Origin: an uncultured Clostridia bacterium
GTDB lineage: Bacteria > Bacillota > Clostridia > Oscillospirales > Acutalibacteraceae
Direction: 5' to 3'
Assembly: GCA_947572385.1 (NCBI GenBank)
Contig: CANPBX010000002.1
Coordinates: 40,535-104,534 of the forward strand
Length of the DNA stretch: 64,000 nt
Under the pieces are notes generated by a model, which was not told the DNA's origin, did no database searches, and saw only the letters and a list, made by a program, of their open reading frames with translations. Positions 1 through 8,123 of this stretch are shown here, piece by piece (the stretch's first letter is position 1; the number at the start of each line of letters is the position of its first letter). Made by a program: the position numbers and the translations under genes.

Positions 1-399
1 GGCGGCGGTGACTGGAATGTGGGAGTCCGGGACCCGAAGGGCTCCGGCAGCCTGGGGGTGCTGAACCTGCCGGGTGGGTTTGTGTCTACTTCCGGGAGCT
101 ATGAAAAGTATTTTGAGCAGGACGGCAGGAGATACTGCCATCTGTTAGACCCCCGCACAGGATATCCGGCTGAGAGCGGGCTAGTGTCGGTGACAGTCTG
201 GTGCCCGCCGGGAATGGATGTGAAGTATCCCGGGGCGCTGAGCGACGGACTGGCTACGGCCTGCTTTGTGCTGGGGCTGGAGGATGGCATGGAGCTTTTG
301 GAGAGCTACGGCGCGGAGGGGATATTTATTACTGAAGATAGCGATATCACTGTAACCAAAGGCCTTGAGGGGCGGTTTACCCTGGGGGAGGGCGGCTGA
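1..399 (+). CDS. apbE: FAD:protein FMN transferase, C-terminal part (ApbE)
   Basis: This is the last 132 codons of a gene that begins before the window; the frame is open from base 1. ApbE enzymes use FAD to attach FMN covalently to threonine residues of exported flavoproteins (RnfG/NqrC-type and FMN-binding domains), with Mg2+. Family motifs visible here are FVSTSGSYEKYF, HLLDPRTGYP and SDGLATACFVLG, the last carrying the Asp/Thr metal-binding region. The stop overlaps the next start (TGATG), so it is translationally coupled to the NusG-II gene. The signal/lipobox region lies outside the window. Family assignment is firm; the substrate protein is not visible here. Confidence 0.93.
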   Translation, partial: GGGDWNVGVRDPKGSGSLGVLNLPGGFVSTSGSYEKYFEQDGRRYCHLLDPRTGYPAESGLVSVTVWCPPGMDVKYPGALSDGLATACFVLGLEDGMELLESYGAEGIFITEDSDITVTKGLEGRFTLGEGG

Positions 400-788
400 T
401 GGAGAGGCGGCTTTTTAACCCCAGGGAGTGGTCTGTCTTGCTGATAGTGGCGCTGGCGGCGGTCATATGGCTGGCGCTCTCCCGGAGCGGGCCAGGAGGT
501 ACCAGGGCCATAGTCGAGAGGGGCGGAGAGATAGTCCTGAGCCGGGAGCTGGAGGGCTTGAAAGCCCCTGAGACTGTGGAGATAGAGGGAGAGAACGGCG
601 TGTCCCTGAGAGTGGAGCTCTCGGAGGAGGGGGCTCGGGTCTCAGAGACGAACTGCGCTGACAGAACCTGCCAGCGCACCGGGCTCATAACCCGGGCGGG
701 GGAGAGCGCCGTGTGCCTTCCAGGTAGGATAGTGCTGTGGCTGGAGGGCCCGAAAACAGGGCGGAAATTGGACGCGGAGACCTATTAG
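399..788 (+). CDS. NusG domain II-containing membrane-anchored protein
   Basis: 129 aa with one N-terminal membrane segment (about residues 12-28) followed by a small extracytoplasmic domain. The C-terminal half has the NusG-II pattern, with cysteines around NCADRTCQRTG and a later VCLPGRIVLWL strand. This is the domain found fused to or beside flavin-based electron-transfer proteins; it is not the transcription factor NusG. It sits between apbE and the Gx-family gene with start/stop overlaps on both sides, so the three form one translation unit. A role near the membrane in extracytoplasmic redox chemistry is inferred from this neighbourhood and from similar groupings in Firmicutes; the molecular function is unknown. 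Confidence 0.85.
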   Translation: MERRLFNPREWSVLLIVALAAVIWLALSRSGPGGTRAIVERGGEIVLSRELEGLKAPETVEIEGENGVSLRVELSEEGARVSETNCADRTCQRTGLITRAGESAVCLPGRIVLWLEGPKTGRKLDAETY

Positions 789-799
789 TGGAGGAAAAA

Positions 800-1318
800 G
801 TGAGGAAAAAGGCTGGATTCGCGGCACTTTCGGGCCTGCTGGCGGCGCTGGCGCTGACCTTCTCAATGCTGGAGGGTATGCTGCCCCCCCTGCCGGGAAT
901 GCCGCCGGGGGCGAAGCTAGGGCTATCAAATGTAGTCATGATGTACGCCGCCGGGAGTTTGGGGCTGCCCTGGGCCATGGCACTGGCGGTGATAAAGGGA
1001 GGATTTGCCTTGCTGACCCGGGGGGTGACGGCAGGGGCCATGAGCCTTTCGGGAGGGCTTCTGAGCACAGCCTGTGCATGGGCGGTGCTAAAAAAGACCC
1101 GGGCCAGCTTTGCGCTTACAGGGATGTGCGGGGCCATGGCGCATAATGCCGGGCAGGTGCTGGTGGCCTTCTGGATGATGGGCCCGGCAGTGCTGGGCTA
1201 TGGGCCGGTGCTCATACTGGCGTCGCTGGCGACCGGTGCGCTCACCGGCGCGGTGCTGAGGGTCAGCCTTCCGCAGATGGAGAGGGTGAGCGGTTTTTTG
1301 GTTGGGAAAAGGCCATAG
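800..1318 (+). CDS. Gx transporter family / heptaprenyl diphosphate synthase component I-like membrane protein
   Basis: About 172 aa, very hydrophobic, with five or six predicted membrane helices. The GAKLGLSNVVMMYA segment is typical of proteins annotated as 'heptaprenyl diphosphate synthase component I' or 'Gx transporter', which resemble ECF-transporter substrate-binding subunits rather than prenyl synthases. GTG at 800 is preferred because GGAGG lies five bases upstream; GTG at 788, overlapping the preceding stop, is the alternative. It follows apbE and the NusG-II gene as in several Firmicutes quinone/flavin electron-transfer loci. Substrate unknown. Confidence 0.85.
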   Translation: MRKKAGFAALSGLLAALALTFSMLEGMLPPLPGMPPGAKLGLSNVVMMYAAGSLGLPWAMALAVIKGGFALLTRGVTAGAMSLSGGLLSTACAWAVLKKTRASFALTGMCGAMAHNAGQVLVAFWMMGPAVLGYGPVLILASLATGALTGAVLRVSLPQMERVSGFLVGKRP

Positions 1319-1321
1319 TAA

Positions 1322-1356
1322 AAGGGCCCCGGCTATATAGCCAGGGCCCTCTTTTT
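1322..1356. terminator. Rho-independent terminator (probably bidirectional)
   Basis: A long GC-rich hairpin (AGGGCCC...GGGCCCT enclosing GGCTA/TAGCC) is followed by CTTTTTT on the plus strand. It lies between the convergent Gx-family gene and the SLH protein gene and can end both transcripts. Confidence 0.9.
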
Positions 1357-1361
1357 TGTGC

Positions 1362-2852
1362 TTATAAATCCTTTGCGTTATACAGGAAGGTCACGATATG
1401 TCCACGGTTGCAGGGGGTGTTGGGGCCGAACTTATTATTTCCAATACCCTGGGTAATATTGTTCTCAACGGCCCAGCTTATAGCTTTCCTGAAGTCGGAG
1501 CTTGACGGCATATCGGAGAAGGCGGCTTCCGTCTTGGGCTCCGGCCTGCCCGCCGCGCGCCAGATAAAGGTCATTGCCTCGGCGCGGGTGCACCCCTTGG
1601 CAGGGCTGAACTGGCCCTTTCCGTTGCCCATGGTGATATTGTTCTCAACAGCCCAGCTTATGGCCCGCTGGAACTCCTCGGACTTTGGCATGTCGGTGAA
1701 CTGGTCTGTTATGCTCACCTGTGGGCTGCCCTTGGAGCGGTACAGGAAGGTGACTATCTGCTCGCGCTTGCAGGTCTGGGAAGGGGCGAATTTGCCGCCG
1801 CCAATACCGCTGGTTATGCCGTTTTCAACGGCCCACTTTACCGCTTCGGCGTAGTAAGCGCCGGGTTTTACGTCGGTGAAGCCGGTGGATGGGGTCGTCT
1901 TAAAGTGGATGGTGGCATCCTTAAACTGATACTCAGAGCCTGTGAAATTTATCTGTTTCCACTGCTCTTTTGTGCCTCCGTAGTAGACATCCTTAACGGT
2001 ACAGTCATCGCTGAACGCATAATATATTTCTTTAACGCTTGAGGGGATAGTAAGGCTTGCCAGAGAGGTGCATCCACCAAATGCTGAGCCCTTAATTTCC
2101 TTAACCCCATCCTGAAGCTTTATGTCCGTCAGGCTTTCGCAACCATAAAACGCAACGTTGCGTATTATGGTAACGCCGCTGGGCACGGTAAATGTCGCAG
2201 AGGATCTGCCGGCAGGATATGAAATTAGCTCCTTCATGTCCTTAGTGTATAAGACGCCGTCCACGCTCGTGTACGTAGCATTATCAAGATCCACAGATAT
2301 TTCGGATAGTTTCTTACAGCCAAAAAACGGAGAGATGGGTATACTTGTAACGCTGGCTGGGAGAGCAATAGAGACGATATTATCGTTATTATCATGAAAC
2401 GCGACTCTATCAAGTATAGTAGTAACTCCATCGGGAATAACGAGTTTCCCTTCGTTTGGAGTAAGTTTAGGAGGGCTATATAGCAGGGTTTTCATATCCT
2501 TGGAGTACAAAACTCCGTCTACGCTTGCAAAAGTCGAGTTGCCGGGGTCCACAATTATCTCGGCGATAGAGTCGCAGCCGTAAAAGGGCCCTAACCAAAG
2601 GACATCACTTTCTAAAAATAAGAACGTAACGCTTGCCGGGATAGTGACAGAGGTAACATTTGTGATTCCCTCAAAGGCGATTCCCGAGATGGATGTAACT
2701 CCGTCAGGGACGACAACATCACCACCGGGACCATTGTACTTTGTAAGCACGCCGTCCTCGATAACGAAATCGTCCTCCGCCGCAAACGTGAACACGGGCA
2801 GGGCACCCACCAGCAGGCAGAGTGCCAGCAGAATGGATAGAACTTTTTTCAT
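1362..2852 (-). CDS. Leucine-rich-repeat (BspA-type) surface protein with three S-layer homology domains
   Basis: 496 aa, exported. It starts with a signal peptide (MKKVLSILLALCLLVG, cleavage near FTFAAED). Residues from about 40 to 300 hold BspA/LRR_5 repeats (patterns such as SVTIPASVT, SIALPASVTSI, LTIPSSVKEI) separated by 'YTSVDGVLYTKDMK' blocks. The C-terminal ~180 residues contain three SLH repeats (GFTDVKPGAYYAEAVKWAVE, then two more), which normally bind pyruvylated secondary cell-wall polymer and anchor proteins to the wall. ATG at 2852 is preceded by AAGGAAG; the frame stays open upstream but runs through the promoter and has no signal-peptide character, so that extension was left out. 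Probable surface adhesin or scaffold; ligand unknown. Confidence 0.92.
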   Translation of the reverse strand: MKKVLSILLALCLLVGALPVFTFAAEDDFVIEDGVLTKYNGPGGDVVVPDGVTSISGIAFEGITNVTSVTIPASVTFLFLESDVLWLGPFYGCDSIAEIIVDPGNSTFASVDGVLYSKDMKTLLYSPPKLTPNEGKLVIPDGVTTILDRVAFHDNNDNIVSIALPASVTSIPISPFFGCKKLSEISVDLDNATYTSVDGVLYTKDMKELISYPAGRSSATFTVPSGVTIIRNVAFYGCESLTDIKLQDGVKEIKGSAFGGCTSLASLTIPSSVKEIYYAFSDDCTVKDVYYGGTKEQWKQINFTGSEYQFKDATIHFKTTPSTGFTDVKPGAYYAEAVKWAVENGITSGIGGGKFAPSQTCKREQIVTFLYRSKGSPQVSITDQFTDMPKSEEFQRAISWAVENNITMGNGKGQFSPAKGCTRAEAMTFIWRAAGRPEPKTEAAFSDMPSSSDFRKAISWAVENNITQGIGNNKFGPNTPCNRGHIVTFLYNAKDL

Positions 2853-2942
2853 TTTTTCTACTTCCTTTCGGATAAAGTATTCTGCGCAAACAAAAAGTGC
2901 GCAGCCCGAGAGCCACGCACCTGCAAAACACATGGCTCTTGC

Positions 2943-3055
2943 TGCGACACAAGTTTTCACAATAAAAGCCAAACGTTTGTGTGAAAATAAAGCCTGTGTA
3001 TTTGCCATTGGCAAACACCCAAACGTGTGGCTTTTTATATTCAACTTGTGTCGCA
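2943..3055. repeat. 113-bp fold-back inverted repeat over the SLH-gene promoter
   Basis: Outer arms of 13 bp are perfect (TGCGACACAAGTT at 2943-2955, its complement at 3043-3055). Inner arms of 20 bp match 18/20 (2964-2983 against 3016-3035). A central TTTGCC-ATT-GGCAAA closes the structure. The element could be a small mobile fold-back (MITE-like) unit or a cis-regulatory structure. No clear target-site duplication flanks it. Confidence 0.7.
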
Positions 3056-3061
3056 AGTCAA
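3034..3061 (-). promoter_or_regulatory. Sigma-A promoter of the SLH surface-protein gene
   Basis: On the minus strand TTGACT (3061-3056), 16 bp and TATAAA (3039-3034). It would give an untranslated leader of about 175 nt before the ATG at 2852. The spacer and -10 overlap the outer arm of the inverted repeat. Confidence 0.6.
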
Positions 3062-3117
3062 TCATACCACACCTGCCAAAAAATGTAAAGCAAAATGAGA
3101 AAATTTACGCTTCCCTA

Positions 3118-3169
3118 TTGACATTTCAGGTAACAGGGCATATAATACATATGAACAGTTGCTCATATG
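3118..3169 (+). promoter_or_regulatory. Promoter and ArsR/CadC-type operator of the metal-efflux operon
   Basis: A consensus sigma-A promoter, TTGACA (3118-3123), 17 bp, TATAAT (3141-3146). It is followed at once by the palindrome CATATGAACA-GT-TGCTCATATG (3148-3169, 9 of 10 positions symmetrical). Its placement over the transcription start and its ATATGA...TCATAT arms match operators of ArsR/SmtB sensors, which release DNA when metal binds. Autoregulation by the adjacent ArsR-family gene is the simple inference. Confidence 0.85.
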
Positions 3170-3183
3170 AAAGGATGATGAAA

Positions 3184-3531
3184 ATGGAGCCACAGCCGGC
3201 CTATACCCACGTGCACCAGGAGACCGTGCGGAGGGTCAACGAGATAATGCCCGGCGAGGAGGAGCTTTTCGACCTGGCGGAGCTTTTCAAGGTCTTCGGA
3301 GACTCAACGAGGATAAGGATACTGTATGTGCTATTTGAGTCTGATATGTGCGTGTGCGGGATAGCGGAGCTATTGGGGATGACTCAGTCGGCTATCTCCC
3401 ACCAGCTTGCGGTGCTGAAAAAGGCAAAGCTGGTGCGGTACAGAAGGGAGGGAAAGACTATTTTTTACTCCCTGTCGGACGACCACGTGCGCACGATCCT
3501 TGACCAGGGCATGGAGCATATAGAGGAGTGA
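3184..3531 (+). CDS. ArsR/SmtB-family metal-sensing repressor, CadC-like
   Basis: 115 aa winged-helix repressor. The recognition region is MTQSAISHQLAVLKKAKLV. A CVC pair in the helix before it matches the CadC alpha-3 cysteines. The C-terminal helix (SLSDDHVRTILDQGMEHIEE) keeps the Asp, His, His, Glu pattern of the CadC alpha-5 zinc site. The N-terminus has no cysteines but has a His-Val-His, so the other half of any alpha-3 site would use histidines. ATG 3184 was taken because AAGGA lies 8 bases upstream; ATG 3175 and 3178 are in frame. It heads an operon with a Zn/Cd-type efflux ATPase; the expected inducers are Zn2+, Cd2+ or Pb2+. Confidence 0.92.
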   Translation: MEPQPAYTHVHQETVRRVNEIMPGEEELFDLAELFKVFGDSTRIRILYVLFESDMCVCGIAELLGMTQSAISHQLAVLKKAKLVRYRREGKTIFYSLSDDHVRTILDQGMEHIEE

Positions 3532-3540
3532 GGTTATAGG

Positions 3541-3993
3541 ATGGAGACAAGGCTTATTGACAGTTTCACCGATGAAAGCTTTAGGGAGAGCTTCATGCTC
3601 TACTTCGGGGAGCTGGGAATAACGGTCCGGGACTGGGAGGGGCTTTTCCGGGAGATGGACACGGCCGGCCGGGGGAACCTGGCGTATCTGCGCACAGACG
3701 GCGGTAAGGCTGTGGGGTTCATACAGTTCTGCCCCATGGAGTGCGCCGGATGGTTCATGACAAAGACCCTGGGTTTTATCCGGGAGTTCTGGATAGCCCC
3801 GGAGTACCGGGGGCGGGGCTGCGGCTCGGAGCTCCTGGGGATTGCGGAGGGGTACTTTATGGAGCGCGGAGTTACCTCTATAGCGCTGACCACGGACACC
3901 GCCCCCGGTTTCTACATTAAGCAGGGCTATAGGCACGACCCGGGCGTTGCCGCCAAAAACGGCGACCCGGTATATATAAAGCACCTATACTGA
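3541..3993 (+). CDS. GNAT-family N-acetyltransferase
   Basis: 150 aa. The acetyl-CoA pyrophosphate-binding loop is visible as IAPEYRGRGCGSELLG (RxxGxG pattern, about residues 86-101), with a following GYFMERGVTSIALTT strand and a C-terminal APGFYIKQGYR motif B. It begins 9 bases after the ArsR-type repressor and lies before the HMA and ATPase genes, so it should be induced with the efflux pump. Substrate unknown; nothing in the sequence ties it to metal chemistry. Confidence 0.88.
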   Translation: METRLIDSFTDESFRESFMLYFGELGITVRDWEGLFREMDTAGRGNLAYLRTDGGKAVGFIQFCPMECAGWFMTKTLGFIREFWIAPEYRGRGCGSELLGIAEGYFMERGVTSIALTTDTAPGFYIKQGYRHDPGVAAKNGDPVYIKHLY

Positions 3994-4030
3994 ACTGCAT
4001 AAAATATTTGAGAATGAGAGGATAATTTAC

Positions 4031-4249
4031 ATGACAAAGCGTTTCAAGCTCATTGACTTAGACTGCGCGAACTGCGCCGCGAAAATGGAGACTGCCATCA
4101 AAAAGCTGGACGGCGTGGAGGACGCGGCGGTGAGTTTCATGATGCAGAAGCTGACGGTTACCGCCGACGAGGGCAGGTTTGAGGAGATAATGGACCAGAT
4201 AGAGAAGACCTGCAAGAAGGTGGAGCCGGACTGCCGGATAGTGCGGTGA
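4031..4249 (+). CDS. Small heavy-metal-associated (HMA) domain protein
   Basis: 72 aa, one ferredoxin-like HMA domain with the metal-binding DLDCANCAAKM motif (Cys12 and Cys15). The aspartate next to the first cysteine (DCANC) is the version often found in Zn/Cd/Pb ATPases. It ends 12 bases before the P1B-ATPase, which itself lacks an N-terminal HMA domain, so this looks like a detached metal-binding domain or metallochaperone serving the pump. Confidence 0.9.
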   Translation: MTKRFKLIDLDCANCAAKMETAIKKLDGVEDAAVSFMMQKLTVTADEGRFEEIMDQIEKTCKKVEPDCRIVR

Positions 4250-4261
4250 GGTGGCAAGGCT

Positions 4262-6115
4262 ATGACTAAGAGACAAAAGACCATGCTCCTGCGCATTATA
4301 ATAGGAGCCGTGCTGCTGATAGCCGCAGTGCTTGTGCCATATGAAGGGCCATGGCGGTTTGCACTGTTCCTGCCGGCCTACTTCACGGTGGGCTGGGACG
4401 TGCTCTGGCGGGCGGCGAGGAATATTGCCAACGGCCAGGTGTTCGATGAAAATTTCCTGATGGCCCTGGCGACGGTGGGGGCGTTCTGCACAGGCTTCTT
4501 TGGGGAGGGCGAGTACCCCGAGGCAGTGTTTGTCATGCTTTTCTATCAGGTTGGGGAGCTGTTTCAGGGGTATGCCGTGGGAAAGTCCAGGCGCTCCATA
4601 TCCTCGCTGATGGATCTGCGCCCGGACTATGCAAATCTGGAGACAGACGGCGAAGTGGCTCAGGTCGACCCGGAGGATGTGTCTGTGGGCGGGATCATAG
4701 TTGTGAAGCCGGGTGAGAAGATCCCCTTAGACGGAACGGTGATAGAGGGCAGCAGCACATTGAATACTGCCGCCCTGACCGGCGAGAGTATGCCCCGCAG
4801 CGTGGGCGCAGGGGAGAGCGTGCCCAGCGGCTGCGTAAACCTTTCGGGGGTACTGAGGATAAGGGTCGAGAAGGAGTTCGGAGAGTCTACAGTTGCGAAG
4901 ATCCTGGACCTGGTGGAGAATGCATCAAGCAAAAAGGCCAGGGCAGAGAATTTTATAACCCGCTTTGCCAAGTACTACACCCCGGCGGTTGTGATAGGCG
5001 CGGTGCTGCTGGCAGTGATACCGCCGCTGTTTATGGGCGGCTGGGGCCAGTGGGTACAGCGCGCGCTCACCTTCCTGGTCGTGTCCTGCCCCTGCGCCCT
5101 GGTGATATCTGTGCCGCTGAGCTTTTTCGGCGGCATAGGAGGAGCCTCAAGGCATGGTATACTTATAAAGGGCGGCAACTATATGGAGGCCCTGGCTGCC
5201 GCGGATACGGTGGTATTTGACAAGACGGGCACATTGACTCAGGGTGTGTTTAAGGTAACTGAGATACGCCCCGCAGGTATGGATGAAAAGGAGCTGCTGG
5301 AGCTGGCGGCATTGGCTGAGAGCTGGTCCGACCACCCCATATCCCGCTCCCTGAAAGAGGCATGGGGAGGTGAGCCGGACCGTTCCCGGGTGGGCGAAGC
5401 CGAGGAGCTTTCCGGCAGGGGAGTGCGGGTGCAGGTGGACGGCAGGACCGTCTGCGCCGGAAACAGGCGGCTCATGGAAGAGATAGGAGCCCAGTGCCCT
5501 GAGAGCCCCTCTGTAGGTACAGTAGTGCATGTGGCAGTGGATGGAGCTTACGCGGGACATATGATCATATCCGACCAGCTGAAGGCCGACTCAAAAGAAG
5601 CTATAAAGGAGCTCAGGGAGCGGAGCATAAAAACTGTAATGCTCACCGGGGACAGCAAAGCCGCCGGCGAGGCCGCAGCCAGGGAGCTGGGTATAGACCA
5701 GGTACACACAGAGCTGATGCCTGCCGGAAAGGTAGGCATGGTGGAGAAGCTGCTGGAGGGAAGGACCGGGCGTGGCAGGCTGGCCTTTGTTGGGGACGGC
5801 ATAAACGACGCGCCGGTGCTCTCCCGGGCCGATGTGGGGATAGCCATGGGAGCGCTGGGCTCGGACGCAGCTATTGAGGCCGCCGACGTAGTGCTTATGG
5901 ATGACAAGCCGTCAAAGCTGAGCCTAGCCATACGCATATCCCGCAGGACCATTGCCATTGTGAAGGAAAATATATGGTTTGCCCTGGGGGTGAAGGGGCT
6001 GGTGCTGCTGCTGACAGCTCTGGGGGTTACAGGCATGTGGCTGGCAGTGTTTGCCGATGTGGGCGTGATGGTCCTGGCGGTGCTCAACGCTACCAGGGCG
6101 CTTAGCACAAGATAG
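4262..6115 (+). CDS. cadA: Zn/Cd/Pb-transporting P1B-type ATPase (CadA/ZntA-like)
   Basis: 617 aa membrane pump that exports divalent soft metals at the cost of ATP. Visible motifs: TGES (173-176), the membrane Cys-Pro-Cys at 276-278, the phosphorylation site DKTGT (Asp320), HP (359-360 region), GDGINDAP (511-518). The last helices carry Lys578 (GVKGL) and Asp599 (FADVG), the pair diagnostic of the Zn2+/Cd2+/Pb2+ group. It is shorter than usual (~700 aa) because the N-terminal HMA domain is absent and encoded separately just upstream. Final gene of the ArsR-regulated operon. Confidence 0.95.
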   Translation: MTKRQKTMLLRIIIGAVLLIAAVLVPYEGPWRFALFLPAYFTVGWDVLWRAARNIANGQVFDENFLMALATVGAFCTGFFGEGEYPEAVFVMLFYQVGELFQGYAVGKSRRSISSLMDLRPDYANLETDGEVAQVDPEDVSVGGIIVVKPGEKIPLDGTVIEGSSTLNTAALTGESMPRSVGAGESVPSGCVNLSGVLRIRVEKEFGESTVAKILDLVENASSKKARAENFITRFAKYYTPAVVIGAVLLAVIPPLFMGGWGQWVQRALTFLVVSCPCALVISVPLSFFGGIGGASRHGILIKGGNYMEALAAADTVVFDKTGTLTQGVFKVTEIRPAGMDEKELLELAALAESWSDHPISRSLKEAWGGEPDRSRVGEAEELSGRGVRVQVDGRTVCAGNRRLMEEIGAQCPESPSVGTVVHVAVDGAYAGHMIISDQLKADSKEAIKELRERSIKTVMLTGDSKAAGEAAARELGIDQVHTELMPAGKVGMVEKLLEGRTGRGRLAFVGDGINDAPVLSRADVGIAMGALGSDAAIEAADVVLMDDKPSKLSLAIRISRRTIAIVKENIWFALGVKGLVLLLTALGVTGMWLAVFADVGVMVLAVLNATRALSTR

Positions 6116-6129
6116 AGTGAAGAGAGGGT

Positions 6130-6156
6130 AAAAGCTCCTTTTTGTAGGAGCTTTTC
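6130..6156 (+). terminator. Rho-independent terminator of the metal-efflux operon
   Basis: AAAAGCTCC and GGAGCTTTT form a 9-bp stem around a TTTTTGTA loop, followed by TCTCTG. The U-tract is made by the stem's 3' arm. Confidence 0.8.
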
Positions 6157-6209
6157 TCTGTGGTTTTCCCCGGGACAAAAATTTAATTCAAGAAAAATTC
6201 ATATATTTC

Positions 6210-6238
6210 TTGACAAGTCCCCTACATAGTTATACAAT
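6210..6238 (+). promoter_or_regulatory. Sigma-A promoter of rny
   Basis: TTGACA (6210-6215), 17 bp, TACAAT (6233-6238). Transcription from about 6246 gives a ~200-nt leader. The leader holds an AGCTC/GGAGCT hairpin near 6290 and a G+C-rich block at 6342-6397 (CCCGG-ACAGG-CCGGG hairpin) inside otherwise A+T-rich DNA. That block also reads as a short ORF starting ATG 6342 in frame with rny. Confidence 0.8.
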
Positions 6239-6449
6239 TATACGTAGAATGCACTGGAGTGCTTGATTTATATATTTTTTATACATTACTGAGCTCGCGG
6301 AGCTTTGTATATAAAAATTAAATAGTCCGAGAAGAGCAGCCATGCGCATTTTCCGGGGCGACCCGGACAGGCCGGGCGGGTATCCGTCTGCGGCCAAATA
6401 TTTCTTTTCTAAAATAATCAAAATATCAATCAAAAAAGGAGGTGCCCGA

Positions 6450-8012
6450 TTGGGCAGTATACCAGTATGGCTGTGTATCCTTATTGCCGTTTTGACGGCG
6501 GCACTGGCTGGGGCGGCGGCGTTTTTCCTGGGAGTGAACTACCGCAAGTCCAAGGCTGAGGCGGCTATCGGCTCGGCTGAGGAGGAGGCCAAGCGTATCG
6601 TCGGTGACGCTGTAAAGACGGCTGAGGCGAGGAAAAAGGAGATAATCCTGGAGGGTAAGGACGAGATACACAAGCTTAGGAACGAGAGCGAAAAGGAGCT
6701 ATCCGACAGGCGCAGGGAAATCCAGCACCAGGAGCGCAGGAACCTTCAGAAGGAGGAGAGCCTGGAGAAGAAGCTGGAGACCCTGGAGCGCAAGGAGGAC
6801 CAGATAGACCAGCGCAACAAGAAGGCCGAGGAGCGCCTGAAGGAGGCCGAGGCCGTCAGAAAGAGCCAGTTTGACATGCTGGAGAAGATATCCGGCTTTT
6901 CCATGGAGCAGGCGAAGGAATACCTGCTGAATAACCTGGAGAATGAGCTGGTGCATGAGAAGGCTGTGAAGGTACGTGAGTATGAGCAGCAGATGAAAGA
7001 GGAGAGCGACAACGCCGCCAGGGAGATAATCGCCACAGCTATACAGCGCTGTGCGGCGGACCATGTGTCCGAGGCGGCAATAAGCGTTGTGCCTCTGCCC
7101 AATGACGAGATGAAGGGCCGGATAATCGGACGTGAGGGCAGGAACATAAGGGCTATAGAGACCCTCACCGGCGTTGACCTTATTATAGACGATACCCCCG
7201 AGGCCATAACCCTGTCAAGCTTTGAGCCTGTGCGCCGTGAGGTTGCCAGGGTCGCCCTGGAGAAACTTATCTCCGACGGGCGCATACATCCCACTAGGAT
7301 TGAGGAGACAGTTGATAAGGCCCGCCGCGAGGTGGAGACCGCCATCAAGCAGGAGGGCGAGAGGGCCGTTCTGGAGGTGGGCGTAAACGGCGTGCACCAT
7401 GAGCTGGTGAAGCTCCTGGGCAGGCTGCGCTACCGCACGAGCTATGGGCAGAATGTGCTCAACCACTCGTTGGAGGTGGCTTACCTCTCGGGCATGATTG
7501 CCTCTGAGCTGGGGCTTAACCCCACTGTTGCCAAGAGAGCCGGGCTCCTGCATGACATAGGCAAGGCGCTGGACCATGAGATGGAGGGCTCCCATGTGCA
7601 GATAGGCGTGGAGGTGGCGAAGAAGTACAGGGAGAACGAGGCCGTTGTACACGCCATCGCCGCACACCACGGGGACGTGGAGGCAAAGACGATAGTGGCC
7701 TGCATAGTACAGGCTGCGGACGCTATCTCAGCCGCCAGGCCCGGGGCGCGCAGGGAGAACCTGGAGAACTACATCAAGCGGCTGGAGAAGCTGGAGGAGC
7801 TGGCCTCGTCCTTCGACGGTGTGGACAGCTGCTACGCCATACAGGCCGGACGCGAGGTCAGGATACTTGTGAAGCCGGACATTGTGAGCGACGAGGAAAT
7901 GACCCTTTTGGCAAGGGAGATATGCAAGAAGATAGAGGCGGACCTGGACTATCCCGGACAGATAAAGGTGAACATGATAAGGGAGAGCAGGGCTGTGGAC
8001 TACGCGAAATAA
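6450..8012 (+). CDS. rny: Ribonuclease Y
   Basis: 520 aa, the usual length for this membrane-anchored endoribonuclease that starts bulk mRNA decay in Firmicutes. Order of parts: N-terminal membrane helix (about 5-25), a long Lys/Glu/Arg-rich coiled coil (to about 190), a KH domain with [15 protein letters not shown], and an HD domain with [11 protein letters not shown] and [15 protein letters not shown] at 6450 was chosen because GGAGG sits 7 bases before it and it gives the family length; an in-frame ATG at 6342 would add an unrelated N-terminus. ymdB follows, as in Bacillus. Confidence 0.97.
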   Translation: MGSIPVWLCILIAVLTAALAGAAAFFLGVNYRKSKAEAAIGSAEEEAKRIVGDAVKTAEARKKEIILEGKDEIHKLRNESEKELSDRRREIQHQERRNLQKEESLEKKLETLERKEDQIDQRNKKAEERLKEAEAVRKSQFDMLEKISGFSMEQAKEYLLNNLENELVHEKAVKVREYEQQMKEESDNAAREIIATAIQRCAADHVSEAAISVVPLPNDEMKGRIIGREGRNIRAIETLTGVDLIIDDTPEAITLSSFEPVRREVARVALEKLISDGRIHPTRIEETVDKARREVETAIKQEGERAVLEVGVNGVHHELVKLLGRLRYRTSYGQNVLNHSLEVAYLSGMIASELGLNPTVAKRAGLLHDIGKALDHEMEGSHVQIGVEVAKKYRENEAVVHAIAAHHGDVEAKTIVACIVQAADAISAARPGARRENLENYIKRLEKLEELASSFDGVDSCYAIQAGREVRILVKPDIVSDEEMTLLAREICKKIEADLDYPGQIKVNMIRESRAVDYAK

Positions 8013-8123
8013 GCTTTGGAGGCGCGCTGTATTCGGCGCGCCTTTCTTGGCATTTTCCGGGCATGATATAGTATAAAATGGGCTTTTCAGCTCAATTTAC
8101 CAGATGGAAACGGAGACGAAGAT

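Noticed and set aside
2853-3065. N-terminal extension of the SLH protein in the same open frame
   Set aside because: It crosses the promoter and fold-back repeat, and the signal peptide with ribosome site clearly begins at 2852.
6240-6449. A c-di-GMP or similar known riboswitch in the rny leader
   Set aside because: The conserved cores of the riboswitch classes I could recall are not present; kept only as an unexplained leader motif.
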